Source: JAUXEH01 sp965602945
Lineage (GTDB): Bacteria; Acidobacteriota; Aminicenantia; Aminicenantales; Aminicenantaceae
Length of the DNA stretch: 16,506 nucleotides
Direction of reading: 5' to 3'
Assembly: GCA_965602945.1 (NCBI GenBank)
Contig: CBFDBC010000060.1
Location: forward strand, 1 to 16,506
A model generated the notes under the pieces. It saw only the letters and a program-made list of their open reading frames with translations. It was not told the origin of the DNA and ran no database searches. Below, piece after piece: positions 6,205 through 13,979 of the stretch. Each line of letters opens with the position of its first letter. The first letter of the stretch is position 1. A program made the position numbers and the translations under genes.

Positions 6205-7863
6205 TTATCCTTTCTCAGCCAGGATGCTGCACGTCTGGTTGATGGAGTCGGCATAGATTGTGACCGGTTGAGGAAAGCTCTGGACATAAATGGCGTCATC
6301 TCCCTTGTCGGGCGAGAAAAACCAGGGGTCGATCCGGTCCTCTAAAGGAGCGATGTAGCCGTAGATCACACGGTTACTCATGAGGTTGGTGAGGAAATGT
6401 GTTCCCTGAGTACCGAACATACGGGTCTGGATGCGTTTTTGCTCTTCGTCGTGGCCGCCCTGGATCATATACAAAAAATGGCTCCCATAGATCCCCCCGG
6501 TCGTCACGGTGTCGTGTACAGGCTCCGGCCTGCCCGAGATGTCCACACCGAACTCGAAGATGCCGGCGGGCTGGCCGATGTCCTTGAACTCCACCTGGAT
6601 CCCCCAGTCCCGATTGGTGGTGCCCAGGCGTCCGGGAACCAGAATGATGTAGCCCTCGCGCCGTTCCTGGAATCCGGCCGCGAGCTTCGAGAGCTTTTGG
6701 ACCACCTCGTCGTGCCGGTTTTTGTGGTATCGGAAGGGAGAGAGCACGATGGCGTGACGGATGTTCCTCTTGACGCCATGGCCTTGCAGGTTGCTGATCG
6801 TCAGGTAGGTGTGCCGGACCGAGGCCGGGAACCGGATCTCCTCGAACGTCATGACCGGGAGCCGGGTCAACTGAACGACGTGAAAGGTGCCTGCGCCGCC
6901 GTCCCGGGCCCCCGCGGCAAGGTTGAAGACGAACTCGATCTGGAAATGGGAGGTGATCCGTGCGGCGACGGTCTCCATGATTTCCAGGAGGCTTCTGCGA
7001 AATCCGAACCGGTCGTCCTGGATCAGGTCCTCCAGCGTGACTGAGCTCTTGTGGCGGCCCAGGCGCTTCGTGACTTTGAAGTCGGCGAAGCGGATGTGAA
7101 GCCTCTTCATGGTCTCCAGTTCCTCGCCCGTCAGATCCTGGTTTTTCGTCAGGTCGATCGCATAGAAGTACTTCTGTCCCTCTCCCAGCAGGCGGACGGG
7201 GATGGGATTCCGGATGGTGGCCATGGAGATCACAGGGAAATCATCCAGGACCGTAGCGTATCCATGCCCGAAGGCCAGCCGGGCAAAACCTTCCTCGGCC
7301 TTCTGTGTCTTCAGGGCATAGGGGAAAAAGGAATTCGCCACTCCCGATACCATGGGGAAATACACCGGCCCGGCATCAGAATTCTCGGATACTCCGGGAA
7401 TGGGATTGATCACGATCGCCATCTTTTCCCCGCTTCCCGAGGGCTGTTTCTGCTCGAAATCCGAGTAGATGTGGGAGATGGCCCGTACCAGTTGATGGAA
7501 CCTCACGTCCGGATCCTTGTGGTTGTTGGGCAGCATGAACGAGGTGTTTTCCCCGGCATGCACCGAGATATCTCTGCCGGCCTCCACGAAGGCCTCATTG
7601 GTCGCGGATGAGCGGACGCTGATCGGGATATCTCCCAGCTTCGCGAGGATCGACCGGAACGTCTTAAGATCCTGCTTGCCGAAGCGGCGGCCGTCATCCA
7701 GAAAACGGTCGTAGAAGACCGTACTCAGGATGCGGGTCCTGAGCTTGTGGGCCCTGGGAATGTCGGCCTCGTTGATCTTGACCAGCCCGAATCCCTTGCC
7801 TCCCAGCTGGCCCTTGCCATAGATCTTGACGTCTCCGACCTTGTTGACGATGACTTCCGGCAT
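6205..7863 (-). CDS. PEP/pyruvate-binding (PPDK/PpsA N-terminal-like) domain protein lacking the His and PEP-binding domains
   Basis: A 552-residue protein resembling the ATP-binding N-terminal domain of PEP synthase and pyruvate phosphate dikinase. Visible motifs are GGKGFGLVKI (21-30), ISVRSSATNEAF (81-92), HAGENTSFMLPNNH (102-115), GEKMAIVINPIPG (145-157) and VSGVANSFFPYAL (172-184). The domain closes with IEFVFN (309-314) and VVQLTRLP (329-336), the usual E...Q.R.P pattern. Residues 337-552 belong to a region shared with related fused proteins (ILVPGRLGTTNRDWGIQVEF, YGSHFLY). The swivelling phosphohistidine domain and the PEP/pyruvate barrel are absent, so it should not make PEP by itself. 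It is first in an operon with the double-receiver gene 4 bases downstream. Phosphotransfer or ATP sensing is an inference. Its ribosome site is modest (ACAGG, 6 bases). Confidence 0.85.
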   Translation of the reverse strand: MPEVIVNKVGDVKIYGKGQLGGKGFGLVKINEADIPRAHKLRTRILSTVFYDRFLDDGRRFGKQDLKTFRSILAKLGDIPISVRSSATNEAFVEAGRDISVHAGENTSFMLPNNHKDPDVRFHQLVRAISHIYSDFEQKQPSGSGEKMAIVINPIPGVSENSDAGPVYFPMVSGVANSFFPYALKTQKAEEGFARLAFGHGYATVLDDFPVISMATIRNPIPVRLLGEGQKYFYAIDLTKNQDLTGEELETMKRLHIRFADFKVTKRLGRHKSSVTLEDLIQDDRFGFRRSLLEIMETVAARITSHFQIEFVFNLAAGARDGGAGTFHVVQLTRLPVMTFEEIRFPASVRHTYLTISNLQGHGVKRNIRHAIVLSPFRYHKNRHDEVVQKLSKLAAGFQERREGYIILVPGRLGTTNRDWGIQVEFKDIGQPAGIFEFGVDISGRPEPVHDTVTTGGIYGSHFLYMIQGGHDEEQKRIQTRMFGTQGTHFLTNLMSNRVIYGYIAPLEDRIDPWFFSPDKGDDAIYVQSFPQPVTIYADSINQTCSILAEKG

Positions 7864-7968
7864 GGGGAACCTGTTCTCACTCCTATTCTAATACAGGAGC
7901 CTGAATAATTCATAAAGAATGTCGACATTTTTTCCCCTCCGGGCGAGCGGATCTCACCTCGTTCTCCA

Positions 7969-10611
7969 CTATAGGGTGAATCGGTAGTTGAATTTGAACA
8001 GGAAGATGTTGTCGCCGGCAGCCTGGAACAGGAGCGATACATCGCGCCCTAGGTCGAAGTCTCCGGGGTAGGCATGGTCGGCCCTGTTCTGTGTCCAGAC
8101 TACGAACAGAGTGGAGCCGGGATGGTATTCCCAGCGCAGCACCACGGTCCCGCGCAGAGATTTGAGGTTGAAATCCCGGTCCAGGAAGGAGAAGGGCGGG
8201 GCCGGTCCCGGGCCGTCGGGATCCACGGTGTAGACCTGCCCCTCGCGGACTATGGTCGAGCCGCCTTCGCCGTACACATCGAACTCAAAGGTCCGAGCCG
8301 CACGCAGCTCCTTGTATTTAAAAAAGTCGCCCACACCGATGAACGGCTGCAGGTAGGCCTGGACGCTGAGCCGGGGAGTGAACGTCCAGTCGAGACGCAG
8401 CTCCAGTGAGGCGGTCTCCTGGATGACATCCGACATGACATAACGCGCGCCGTACGTCTCGACCTTGATGGGGTCGGGGACCTGGGTGATGTACTGCCCG
8501 ACCGAGTGCCGCCAGGAGTAGTAGGGCCCGGCGGACAGCCGGAAGTTGCCGGTGGGTTTTAATTCCAGGGTCACACCCACGGAATAATTGTGTGCCCCGT
8601 AGGGATGGGTCCGGTAGTGTCCGGAAAGGCCGAATATCACCGGCCGCCGGTCATCCGTGCGGAGGCTGAGACGGCGCATGATCCCCCAGGGGTATTGGGC
8701 CAGGGGGCCGCCCCGGGTGAAGTAATGGCTGTAGCGGTCGGGATCGTAGGCCAGGTTCAGGGTCGCCCTCCAGTAGTTCAGGAACTGAGTGGTGGCGTTG
8801 AGGACGTAGTTCTCATCGAAACGGATCCCGCCGAAATCATAGCTCTGGTAGGTGGCCAGGGTCAGCCGCCAGGTGCGCAGCACCTTCCCGGGATGAAAGC
8901 TCTGGTAGCCGGACTCCAGGTGGGCGTTGATCTTGTCTCCGCGGGAATGATACCCCATGTCCATCGCATGAAAACCCGGGGATATGGCACCCACGGCCGT
9001 GTTGAAGACGAAGTTGCCTCTTTGTTTGTTGAGATAGAGGCGCCCGGCCCATCCCGTCAGGCTGGTGGCTGTGGGGTCGACAGATACGTAGTCCACATCC
9101 GGTCTCTGGTAGTAGTGGAGAGAAGACCGCTGCACACGCGTCATCGCCGCCTCCCCGCCCTGGATGTGGGTTCCTCCCACCCAGCCCGTGATCACCCAGG
9201 CGCGTTCCCGATCGAGGAATGTCCAGCCGTCCACTCCCAGGGTCAGGGCAGCCTGGGGCAGGAGGGTCTCCAGCCCGGGCTGTCGCAGGTCCCGCCAGAC
9301 CCCTGTCGAGATGAAGCCCAGACCGCTGAATCCGCTATTGATCTCCTTGAGAGAACGTACGACGCCGTAGAACGAGAGGGGCTCCACCTCATGCGTGAAG
9401 CGGCCGCCACCCATGTCCACGTCGGCGAATTCCCGCCCCGTGAATGCGCTCATCAGACCCAGGTTCCAGCCGTCGCCCAGCTTCCCGGTCACCTTTCCGG
9501 CGCCCAGGATGCGCGTCCAGTCGGGGGTATCCACATAACCGCCCCCGGGTACGAAGCCCTGAGGCGAGCGCCCGATCCTGCGGCTGTAGAAGAAGCGCGG
9601 GTCACTCCATCCCAGGTTGCGCACGGTATTGGCTCCGCCGTACCCGAAGCGGAATATATCCGCCCCTTCCACGAAAAAGGGGCGTTTTTCAGCGTAGTAG
9701 GTCTCCTGGTCGCTGATGTTGATCACGGCAGGGTCCACCTCCACCTGGCCGAAATCCGGGTTGACGGTCAGGTTCAGGGTCAGATGGGTCTTGAGCGAGG
9801 ACCGCATGTCGAATCCGATGTTTCCGTTGTAGGCGGTGCCGGTCCGGAAGGGATCGCCGGGGACGGCGGGGCTGGTCTGGGCCTGCGCCATCGTGTAGGG
9901 CAGGAACTCAAGCAAGCGGTGAGGGCGGATCTCCTTAATCCCGGTGAGGGGTGCGAAGCGGGAAACATAGCCGCTCTCCTCTTTGGGGATCCAGGCATAG
10001 GCGCTGACCTCGTTCTTCCGCTTGATGGTCCGGAAGAAGTTGACGCCCCAGGTGTAGGCCTCCTGCTGTTTGAATCGGAGCTGATCATAGGGGATGCGCA
10101 TCTCGACCGTCCAGCCCTGGTCATCCAACCGTGCGGCATATTCCCAGACGCCGTCCCACGTCATGTCCCGCCCTTCGTCATTGAACAGGGTTCCATCGAG
10201 TATCGTGCCCGCGGGATTGACGGAGAACTGAAAGCCGCTGCGGCGGTCATAATACGGGTCCACGGCAAAGGTGAACCAGTCGGATCCCACCTCGTCATCG
10301 CGCCGCCCCAGGCGGCTGACTATGGCATCGGGATGCGAATCGAACATCCGGGCCGCCACATAGAGGCTGTCTGAGTCAAATGCAACCCAGACCATGGTTT
10401 TTTCGGTGGCCTCGGCACCATCTTCCGGCTCCGACTGCAGAAAACCAGACGCACCCCGGCCCTGCCAGACACTTTCGTCCAGGATGCCATCGATCCGGAT
10501 CGCGCCGCCGCTGCGTACGGCCTCGACCGGCCTGGGAGAGGGAGGGATCTCGGCTGCCGTGAGCAGGGCCTGTGCCGCCAGTAGAACCGGTAAGATGAGG
10601 GACTTGCGCAT
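7969..10611 (-). CDS. DUF5916 outer-membrane barrel protein with N-terminal CBM9-like domain
   Basis: An 880-residue exported protein. The signal peptide spans 1-20 (cleavage near TAA/EIPP). A CBM9-like/DOMON-type beta sandwich at about 34-230 starts with the typical GGAIRIDGILDESVWQ. The DUF5916 region follows, with NPDFGQVEVDP at 284-294 and YYAEKRPFFVEGADIF at 305-320. The C-terminal half alternates aromatic strands like an outer-membrane beta barrel and ends FLFKFNYRFTL, a plausible barrel terminus although the last residue is Leu rather than Phe. The family is widespread in Acidobacteriota and Bacteroidota; its substrate is not established, and the N-terminal fold suggests carbohydrate or glycoconjugate binding. 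The only usable start is the ATG at 10611, because a TAA lies in frame 15 bases upstream; that leaves the Shine-Dalgarno-like sequence too far away. Confidence 0.88.
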   Translation of the reverse strand: MRKSLILPVLLAAQALLTAAEIPPSPRPVEAVRSGGAIRIDGILDESVWQGRGASGFLQSEPEDGAEATEKTMVWVAFDSDSLYVAARMFDSHPDAIVSRLGRRDDEVGSDWFTFAVDPYYDRRSGFQFSVNPAGTILDGTLFNDEGRDMTWDGVWEYAARLDDQGWTVEMRIPYDQLRFKQQEAYTWGVNFFRTIKRKNEVSAYAWIPKEESGYVSRFAPLTGIKEIRPHRLLEFLPYTMAQAQTSPAVPGDPFRTGTAYNGNIGFDMRSSLKTHLTLNLTVNPDFGQVEVDPAVINISDQETYYAEKRPFFVEGADIFRFGYGGANTVRNLGWSDPRFFYSRRIGRSPQGFVPGGGYVDTPDWTRILGAGKVTGKLGDGWNLGLMSAFTGREFADVDMGGGRFTHEVEPLSFYGVVRSLKEINSGFSGLGFISTGVWRDLRQPGLETLLPQAALTLGVDGWTFLDRERAWVITGWVGGTHIQGGEAAMTRVQRSSLHYYQRPDVDYVSVDPTATSLTGWAGRLYLNKQRGNFVFNTAVGAISPGFHAMDMGYHSRGDKINAHLESGYQSFHPGKVLRTWRLTLATYQSYDFGGIRFDENYVLNATTQFLNYWRATLNLAYDPDRYSHYFTRGGPLAQYPWGIMRRLSLRTDDRRPVIFGLSGHYRTHPYGAHNYSVGVTLELKPTGNFRLSAGPYYSWRHSVGQYITQVPDPIKVETYGARYVMSDVIQETASLELRLDWTFTPRLSVQAYLQPFIGVGDFFKYKELRAARTFEFDVYGEGGSTIVREGQVYTVDPDGPGPAPPFSFLDRDFNLKSLRGTVVLRWEYHPGSTLFVVWTQNRADHAYPGDFDLGRDVSLLFQAAGDNIFLFKFNYRFTL

Positions 10612-10622
10612 GATAACGTCCG

Positions 10623-10628
10623 ATTATA
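10623..10628 (-). promoter_or_regulatory. Candidate -10 element of the DUF5916 gene
   Basis: TATAAT on the minus strand, ending 11 bases before the ATG at 10611. A start site at the usual distance would give a leader of about 4-6 bases, nearly leaderless. No convincing -35 is seen. A purine-rich GGGGAGGA (10635-10642) lies upstream of the hexamer and would then not be in the mRNA. Confidence 0.35.
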
Positions 10629-10675
10629 AAGCAATCCTCCCCTGAAAACAGCCATTTTTTTACTTATTTCTTTAT

Positions 10676-10704
10676 TTGACTCCCGGGGGCCTTATACATA
10701 TGCT
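10676..10704 (+). promoter_or_regulatory. Sigma70-like promoter for the two small genes
   Basis: TTGACT (10676-10681), a 17-base spacer and TATGCT (10699-10704). The transcript would have a leader of about 50 bases, containing imperfect GC-rich complementarity (CACCG with CGGTG, or CCGCC with GGCGG), ahead of the start codon at 10764. Confidence 0.5.
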
Positions 10705-10763
10705 ATACACAAATAAGCCGCCCACCGTCAGCTGCTGCGCAGGCGGTGTGAGGGGAGTGATAC

Positions 10764-10967
10764 ATGTGGAAATCCAGAGATGTCCTGATGAAGACGGTCT
10801 CGGATAAGCTTTTTCCCGTGGTCAAAGAGTTGGAGCTCCAGGGGGCTTTTAAGCAGTTCGACATCGTGCTGACCTGGAATCCTGATCAGGAGGAGACGTT
10901 GATCGGTTTCCTGGATGCAGGCCTGATCATGAACATGCTGGCGGAAGAGGACGAATCGGAAGCCTGA
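10764..10967 (+). CDS. Small hypothetical cytosolic protein (67 aa)
   Basis: I do not recognise this gene. It encodes 67 residues, has a good ribosome site (AGGGGAG, 6 bases before ATG) and sits behind a good promoter, which supports it as real. There is no signal peptide. Residues 1-30 are amphipathic and probably helical (SDKLFPVVKELELQGAFKQF), followed by DIVLTWNPDQEETLIGFLDAGLI and an acidic tail EEDESEA. It lies 53 bases before a small membrane-protein gene and is probably cotranscribed with it. A second ATG overlaps its stop codon at 10967 but leads into a weaker start for the next gene. Confidence 0.65.
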   Translation: MWKSRDVLMKTVSDKLFPVVKELELQGAFKQFDIVLTWNPDQEETLIGFLDAGLIMNMLAEEDESEA

Positions 10968-11010
10968 TGAAATTTGAGATATATGACCCAAAGCGTGAAA
11001 ATCACAAAAT

Positions 11011-11016
11011 GGAGGG
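11011..11016 (+). promoter_or_regulatory. Ribosome binding site deciding the start of the small membrane protein
   Basis: GGAGGG, 4 bases before ATG 11021. It favours this start over the in-frame ATG at 10967, which would add 18 charged residues. Confidence 0.7.
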
Positions 11017-11020
11017 AAAC

Positions 11021-11287
11021 ATGAAACTTTCGCCTGCTCGTTTCGGGTGCGCGGTTTCTACCGTGTGGTCTCTGGCGGTTTTCGGGGCCGGACTGCTCAA
11101 CCTGGCAACCAAAACCTATGGGACGGAATTCCTCAAGCTGCTCTCAACCATCTATCCCGGGTACACCTATGGCAAATGGGGATTCGGCGGGATCATCGTA
11201 GTCACCCTGTATGCCGCCCTGGACGCCTGGATCATGGGCGCCCTGCTGGCCTGGTTCTACAACCTGTACACGAAAAAGAGCGGGTAG
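11021..11287 (+). CDS. Small two-helix membrane protein of the 'bacteriophage holin' annotated family
   Basis: An 88-residue protein with membrane segments at about 9-28 (CAVSTVWSLAVFGAGLLNL) and 55-80 (FGGIIVVTLYAALDAWIMGA), separated by a loop with YGTEFLKLLSTIYPGYTYG. It ends WFYNLYTKKSG. The pattern of a first helix, IYPGY, then YA..DA..GA..AW.YNL matches a family of small proteins I know from annotations as 'bacteriophage holin', common in Acidobacteriota-type genomes without prophage. No phage gene lies nearby, so a lytic role is doubtful; a small envelope protein of unknown role is the better description. It follows the 67-residue gene and probably shares its promoter. Confidence 0.75.
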   Translation: MKLSPARFGCAVSTVWSLAVFGAGLLNLATKTYGTEFLKLLSTIYPGYTYGKWGFGGIIVVTLYAALDAWIMGALLAWFYNLYTKKSG

Positions 11288-11388
11288 GGAGTTCGTCGAC
11301 AAACCCTGGGACTGGGTCTCCAGCATTTCTTGATCCCTCTTTGAATAAGAAAGAAGAGGGCGCCGTATATATAAATAGCTTACAGGAC

Positions 11389-11417
11389 TTGACAAATTAT
11401 GACATTTAACTTATATT
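11389..11417 (+). promoter_or_regulatory. Strong sigma70-type promoter of the TetR operon
   Basis: TTGACA (11389-11394, perfect -35), exactly 17 bases, then TATATT (11412-11417). It lies 45 bases upstream of the TetR start codon at 11463. The surrounding sequence is AT-rich and could hold a TetR operator, but I see no clean dyad over it. An imperfect hairpin (CCCTCTT 11335-11341 with AAGAGGG 11354-11360) precedes it and may end the previous transcript, although it lacks a T run. Confidence 0.7.
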
Positions 11418-11462
11418 ATGGACGAAAAAGGTAAAATAAAACGAATAGCGTAAAGCAATGCC

Positions 11463-12062
11463 ATGAACATCAGGAATGCAATAGAAGCTGATAACCCCAG
11501 CCCGAAATATATCCAGCTGGTGGAGGCCGCCCATGGTTTGTTCTGGCGCTACGGCATAAAGCGGGTTTCGGTCGAGGAGATCTGCAGGACTGCGGGCATC
11601 TCCAAGATGACCTTCTATGCCCATTTCAAGAACAAGGTAGAGCTGGCCCTGTATGTGCTGAGCAAGGTCATGCAGACGGGCATCAAGGCCTATCGCGACA
11701 TCATGGATTGCGACGCCCCCTTTGCCGAGAAGGCCGCGGATTTCATTCAACTGAAGATCGAGGCGAATCCTGAGGTGAGCCGGGAGATCGTCGAGGAACT
11801 CGTGCATTCTCCCATTCCGGAGATCGCTGAATATATCCAGGGACAAACCCAGCAAAATATCCGGCTCCTGCTGGATGACCTGGCCCAGGCCCAGCAGAAG
11901 GGCGAGATCCGGCAGGACATCAAGCCCGAGTTCCTGCTCTTTTTCATCCAGCACATGATCGAGCTCGCAACCGACGAGAGACTGACCGGCTTGTACGGTT
12001 CCCCTCAAGACCTGACCAGAGAGCTCTTGAGCCTCTTCTTTTACGGGATCCTGCCCAGGTGA
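11463..12062 (+). CDS. TetR/AcrR-family transcriptional regulator
   Basis: A 199-residue protein of standard length. The N-terminal DNA-binding region spans about 16-62, with the recognisable AAHGLFWRYGIKRVSVEEI, CRTAGISKMTFYAHFKNK pattern: HTH at about 36-56 and the conserved Y52..F55..K57 end. The C-terminal helical domain (65-199) should bind a ligand and dimerise; it does not identify the ligand. It is the first gene of an export operon and overlaps the barrel-gene frame (stop TGA inside GTGA), so it most likely represses this operon and itself, being released by a transported or stress-related molecule. The ribosome site is poor, which may keep regulator levels low relative to the downstream genes. 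An in-frame TAA at 11451 rules out a longer start. Confidence 0.92.
   Translation: MNIRNAIEADNPSPKYIQLVEAAHGLFWRYGIKRVSVEEICRTAGISKMTFYAHFKNKVELALYVLSKVMQTGIKAYRDIMDCDAPFAEKAADFIQLKIEANPEVSREIVEELVHSPIPEIAEYIQGQTQQNIRLLLDDLAQAQQKGEIRQDIKPEFLLFFIQHMIELATDERLTGLYGSPQDLTRELLSLFFYGILPR
12057..12062 (+). promoter_or_regulatory. Ribosome site deciding the barrel-gene start
   Basis: AGGTGA overlaps the TetR stop codon and lies 5 bases before ATG 12068, favouring that start over the in-frame GTG at 12059. Confidence 0.5.
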
Positions 12063-12067
12063 ACGAG

Positions 12068-13231
12068 ATGATGCCGTATGCGAAGCGAGCCGTTCCCAAA
12101 GTACTTGGAACTCTTGTCCTGTGTTGTCTTTTCATTCCGTCGACCTATGGACAGGACTTCAGACACAAGGGGCTCATTACCGGCTGGGGAAATGCCCGCT
12201 TTCAGGATCCGGTCGATCCTCAATTCGGAGTGCGTTACATCCCCGAGTTCTTCCTGGCCCATGATGTCTCCTCCTCTCTCTCCCTGGACGCGGAGTTTTC
12301 GCTGAATGCCTATGGCACGGCCGTGTTCCAAGGCTGGGACGAGATCACGACCGACGGCAACGTCAAGCCCTACCGCATGTGGGCCCGCATGTCTTCCTCG
12401 CAGTTCGAAGTGCGCCTGGGACTGCAGAAGATCAACTTCGGGCCGGCCATGCTCCTGCGCTCCCTCATGTGGTTCGACAGCATCGATCCCCGGGATCCCC
12501 TGCAGCTCACAGATGGAGTATACGGTGTCCTGGCCCGGTACTATTTTGTCAACAACGCAAACCTGTGGCTTTGGGGACTCTTCGGTAATGACGATCCCAA
12601 GGGTTTGGAGGTCATCCCCACCAAGGACAACACCCTGGAGTGGGGCGGGCGGGCCCAGTTCCCCCTGGGGAAAGGAGAGGCTGCCCTCACATATCACCAC
12701 CGGAGGGCCGATTTCAGCGGATTCCCGTTCCCACGCCGGGGCTCGGGCAAGCCCGAAGCCTCCGAGAACAGGTTTGCCCTCGATGGGAAGTGGGATGTGG
12801 GCGTCGGCCTCTGGTTCGAGGCGGCCCTGATCCACCAGGACTATGAGATGCTGCCGCGGCCCTGGAACCGCGCCATGACCCTGGGCATGGACTACACCTT
12901 CGACGTGGGCAACGGCCTGAATGTGCTGGCCGAACACTTCATGTACACATCGAGCGAAAAGGCCTTCGGGCAGGGGGATGGGATCGATTTCACGGGGCTG
13001 TTCGTGAATTATCCCGCGAGCATCCTGGATACGGTGAATACCATCTTCTTTTACAGCTGGGATAACAAGGACTTTTACAGCTTCGTGAACTGGCAGCGGA
13101 CCTATGACCGCTGGAGCTTCCATCTCATGGCATTCTGGAATCCCCTGCGCTTCGAGATCTACCCGGACCGTACAGACGGCAGCCAGTTCATCGGCAAGGG
13201 GTTCCAGATCATGGTCGTATTCAACTATTGA
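12068..13231 (+). CDS. Predicted outer-membrane beta-barrel protein of the export operon
   Basis: A 387-residue protein with a signal peptide (KRAVPKVLGTLVLCCLFIPSTYG, cleavage before QD). The rest alternates short polar and hydrophobic/aromatic strands, for example GLITGWGNARF, SQFEVRLGLQKINFG, LWFEAALIHQDYEML and WSFHLMAFWNPLRFEIY, and ends FQIMVVFNY with a terminal aromatic residue as in outer-membrane barrels. No plug, TonB box or TolC-like helices are visible. The name is not recognised, though the shape resembles porin-like or uncharacterised alginate/phosphate-selective-porin-like barrels. Its place between the TetR gene and the ABC ATPase gene suggests it is the outer-membrane component, or acceptor, of the same export route. 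The start could alternatively be GTG at 12059, adding three residues. Confidence 0.8.
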   Translation: MMPYAKRAVPKVLGTLVLCCLFIPSTYGQDFRHKGLITGWGNARFQDPVDPQFGVRYIPEFFLAHDVSSSLSLDAEFSLNAYGTAVFQGWDEITTDGNVKPYRMWARMSSSQFEVRLGLQKINFGPAMLLRSLMWFDSIDPRDPLQLTDGVYGVLARYYFVNNANLWLWGLFGNDDPKGLEVIPTKDNTLEWGGRAQFPLGKGEAALTYHHRRADFSGFPFPRRGSGKPEASENRFALDGKWDVGVGLWFEAALIHQDYEMLPRPWNRAMTLGMDYTFDVGNGLNVLAEHFMYTSSEKAFGQGDGIDFTGLFVNYPASILDTVNTIFFYSWDNKDFYSFVNWQRTYDRWSFHLMAFWNPLRFEIYPDRTDGSQFIGKGFQIMVVFNY

Positions 13232-13253
13232 TTTTAAATACAAGGAAAAACAC

Positions 13254-13979
13254 ATGGAAAACTCACACCTGATTGAAACGAAAGAGCTGGTCAAGATCTA
13301 CCCCATGGGGGAGCACAAGCTCTTCGCCCTGAACAAGGTCGACCTGCAGTTCCAGAAGGCCGAGTTTGCCGGCCTGGTGGGGCCCAGCGGTTCGGGCAAG
13401 ACCACGCTGCTGAACATCCTCGGCTCGCTGGACCAGCCCACTGAGGGGAGTGCCGTGGTCATGGACCACAGAATCGAAAACCTCAGCCACCGTCAGGCGG
13501 CCTCCCTTCGCAACCACTACATCGGTTTCATCTTCCAGACGTTCAATCTGCTGCCGGTGTACACGGTGTTCGAGAATGTCGAGTTCCCGCTTCTGCTCCT
13601 CGATTATTCGGCGGAGGAGCGAAAAAAGATGACCATGGACGCGCTGGAGTGGGTGGGCCTGGCCGACCGGGCCAAGTCCAAGCCCGCGCAGCTCTCGGGC
13701 GGACAGAGCCAGCGGGTGGCCATCGCGCGGGCCGTGGTCAAGAAGCCGGCGATCATTCTGGCGGACGAACCCACCGCCAACCTGGATGCGGAAAACTCCT
13801 TCCACATCCTCGACACCATGGTGGCGCTCAACCAGAGCCTGGAGACCACCTTTATTTTCGCCACCCATGACGAGAAGGTCATCCGGTATCTCCGTCGCAA
13901 GATCACCCTGATCGACGGCCGGGTGGCACGAGACGAGGCCATGCAGCCGGATCGGCCTCAGAAGGGAGCGGACCAATGA
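13254..13979 (+). CDS. ABC transporter ATP-binding protein, LolD/MacB type
   Basis: A 241-residue ATPase with every catalytic motif: Walker A GPSGSGKT at 43-50, Q-loop Q95 (FIFQTFNLLP), signature LSGGQ at 147-151, Walker B IILADEP at 167-173 with catalytic E172, and H-loop H205 (FATHD). FIFQTFNLLPVYTVFENVEFPL is typical of the LolD/MacB/FtsE-like group, which drives mechanotransmission by FtsX-fold permeases rather than classic substrate channels. I chose the ATG at 13254 because AAGGA lies 7 bases upstream; the frame is open further 5' only within the barrel gene. It ends in an ATGA overlap with the first permease gene. The pair of permeases downstream suggests a heterodimeric LolCDE-like complex in the inner membrane. 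Confidence 0.95.
   Translation: MENSHLIETKELVKIYPMGEHKLFALNKVDLQFQKAEFAGLVGPSGSGKTTLLNILGSLDQPTEGSAVVMDHRIENLSHRQAASLRNHYIGFIFQTFNLLPVYTVFENVEFPLLLLDYSAEERKKMTMDALEWVGLADRAKSKPAQLSGGQSQRVAIARAVVKKPAIILADEPTANLDAENSFHILDTMVALNQSLETTFIFATHDEKVIRYLRRKITLIDGRVARDEAMQPDRPQKGADQ

Noticed and set aside
6201..6299. Longer start (ATG at 6299) for the receiver protein
   Set aside because: It would overlap the PEP-binding gene by 95 bases and add a low-quality extension; ATG 6200 has a good ribosome site.
8590..10374. A 594-codon open frame on the plus strand opposite the DUF5916 gene
   Set aside because: It lies wholly antisense to a gene with clear family motifs, has no domain or signal I recognise, and such long shadow frames are expected in G+C-rich coding DNA.
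10967..11020. Longer start (ATG at 10967) for the small membrane protein
   Set aside because: It overlaps the previous stop and would be coupled, but the charged extension is unlike the family and GGAGGG sits in front of ATG 11021.
11021..11287. Prophage remnant suggested by the holin-like protein
   Set aside because: No integrase, terminase, capsid, lysin or attachment repeat anywhere in the window; the family is common outside phages.
11335..11360. Inverted repeat as a terminator for the small-gene unit
   Set aside because: The stem has a 12-base loop and no T run after it, so it was not listed as a feature.
12041..13294. A 417-codon minus-strand frame opposite the barrel gene
   Set aside because: Antisense shadow of a gene with a signal peptide and operon position; no recognisable motif and an atypical composition.
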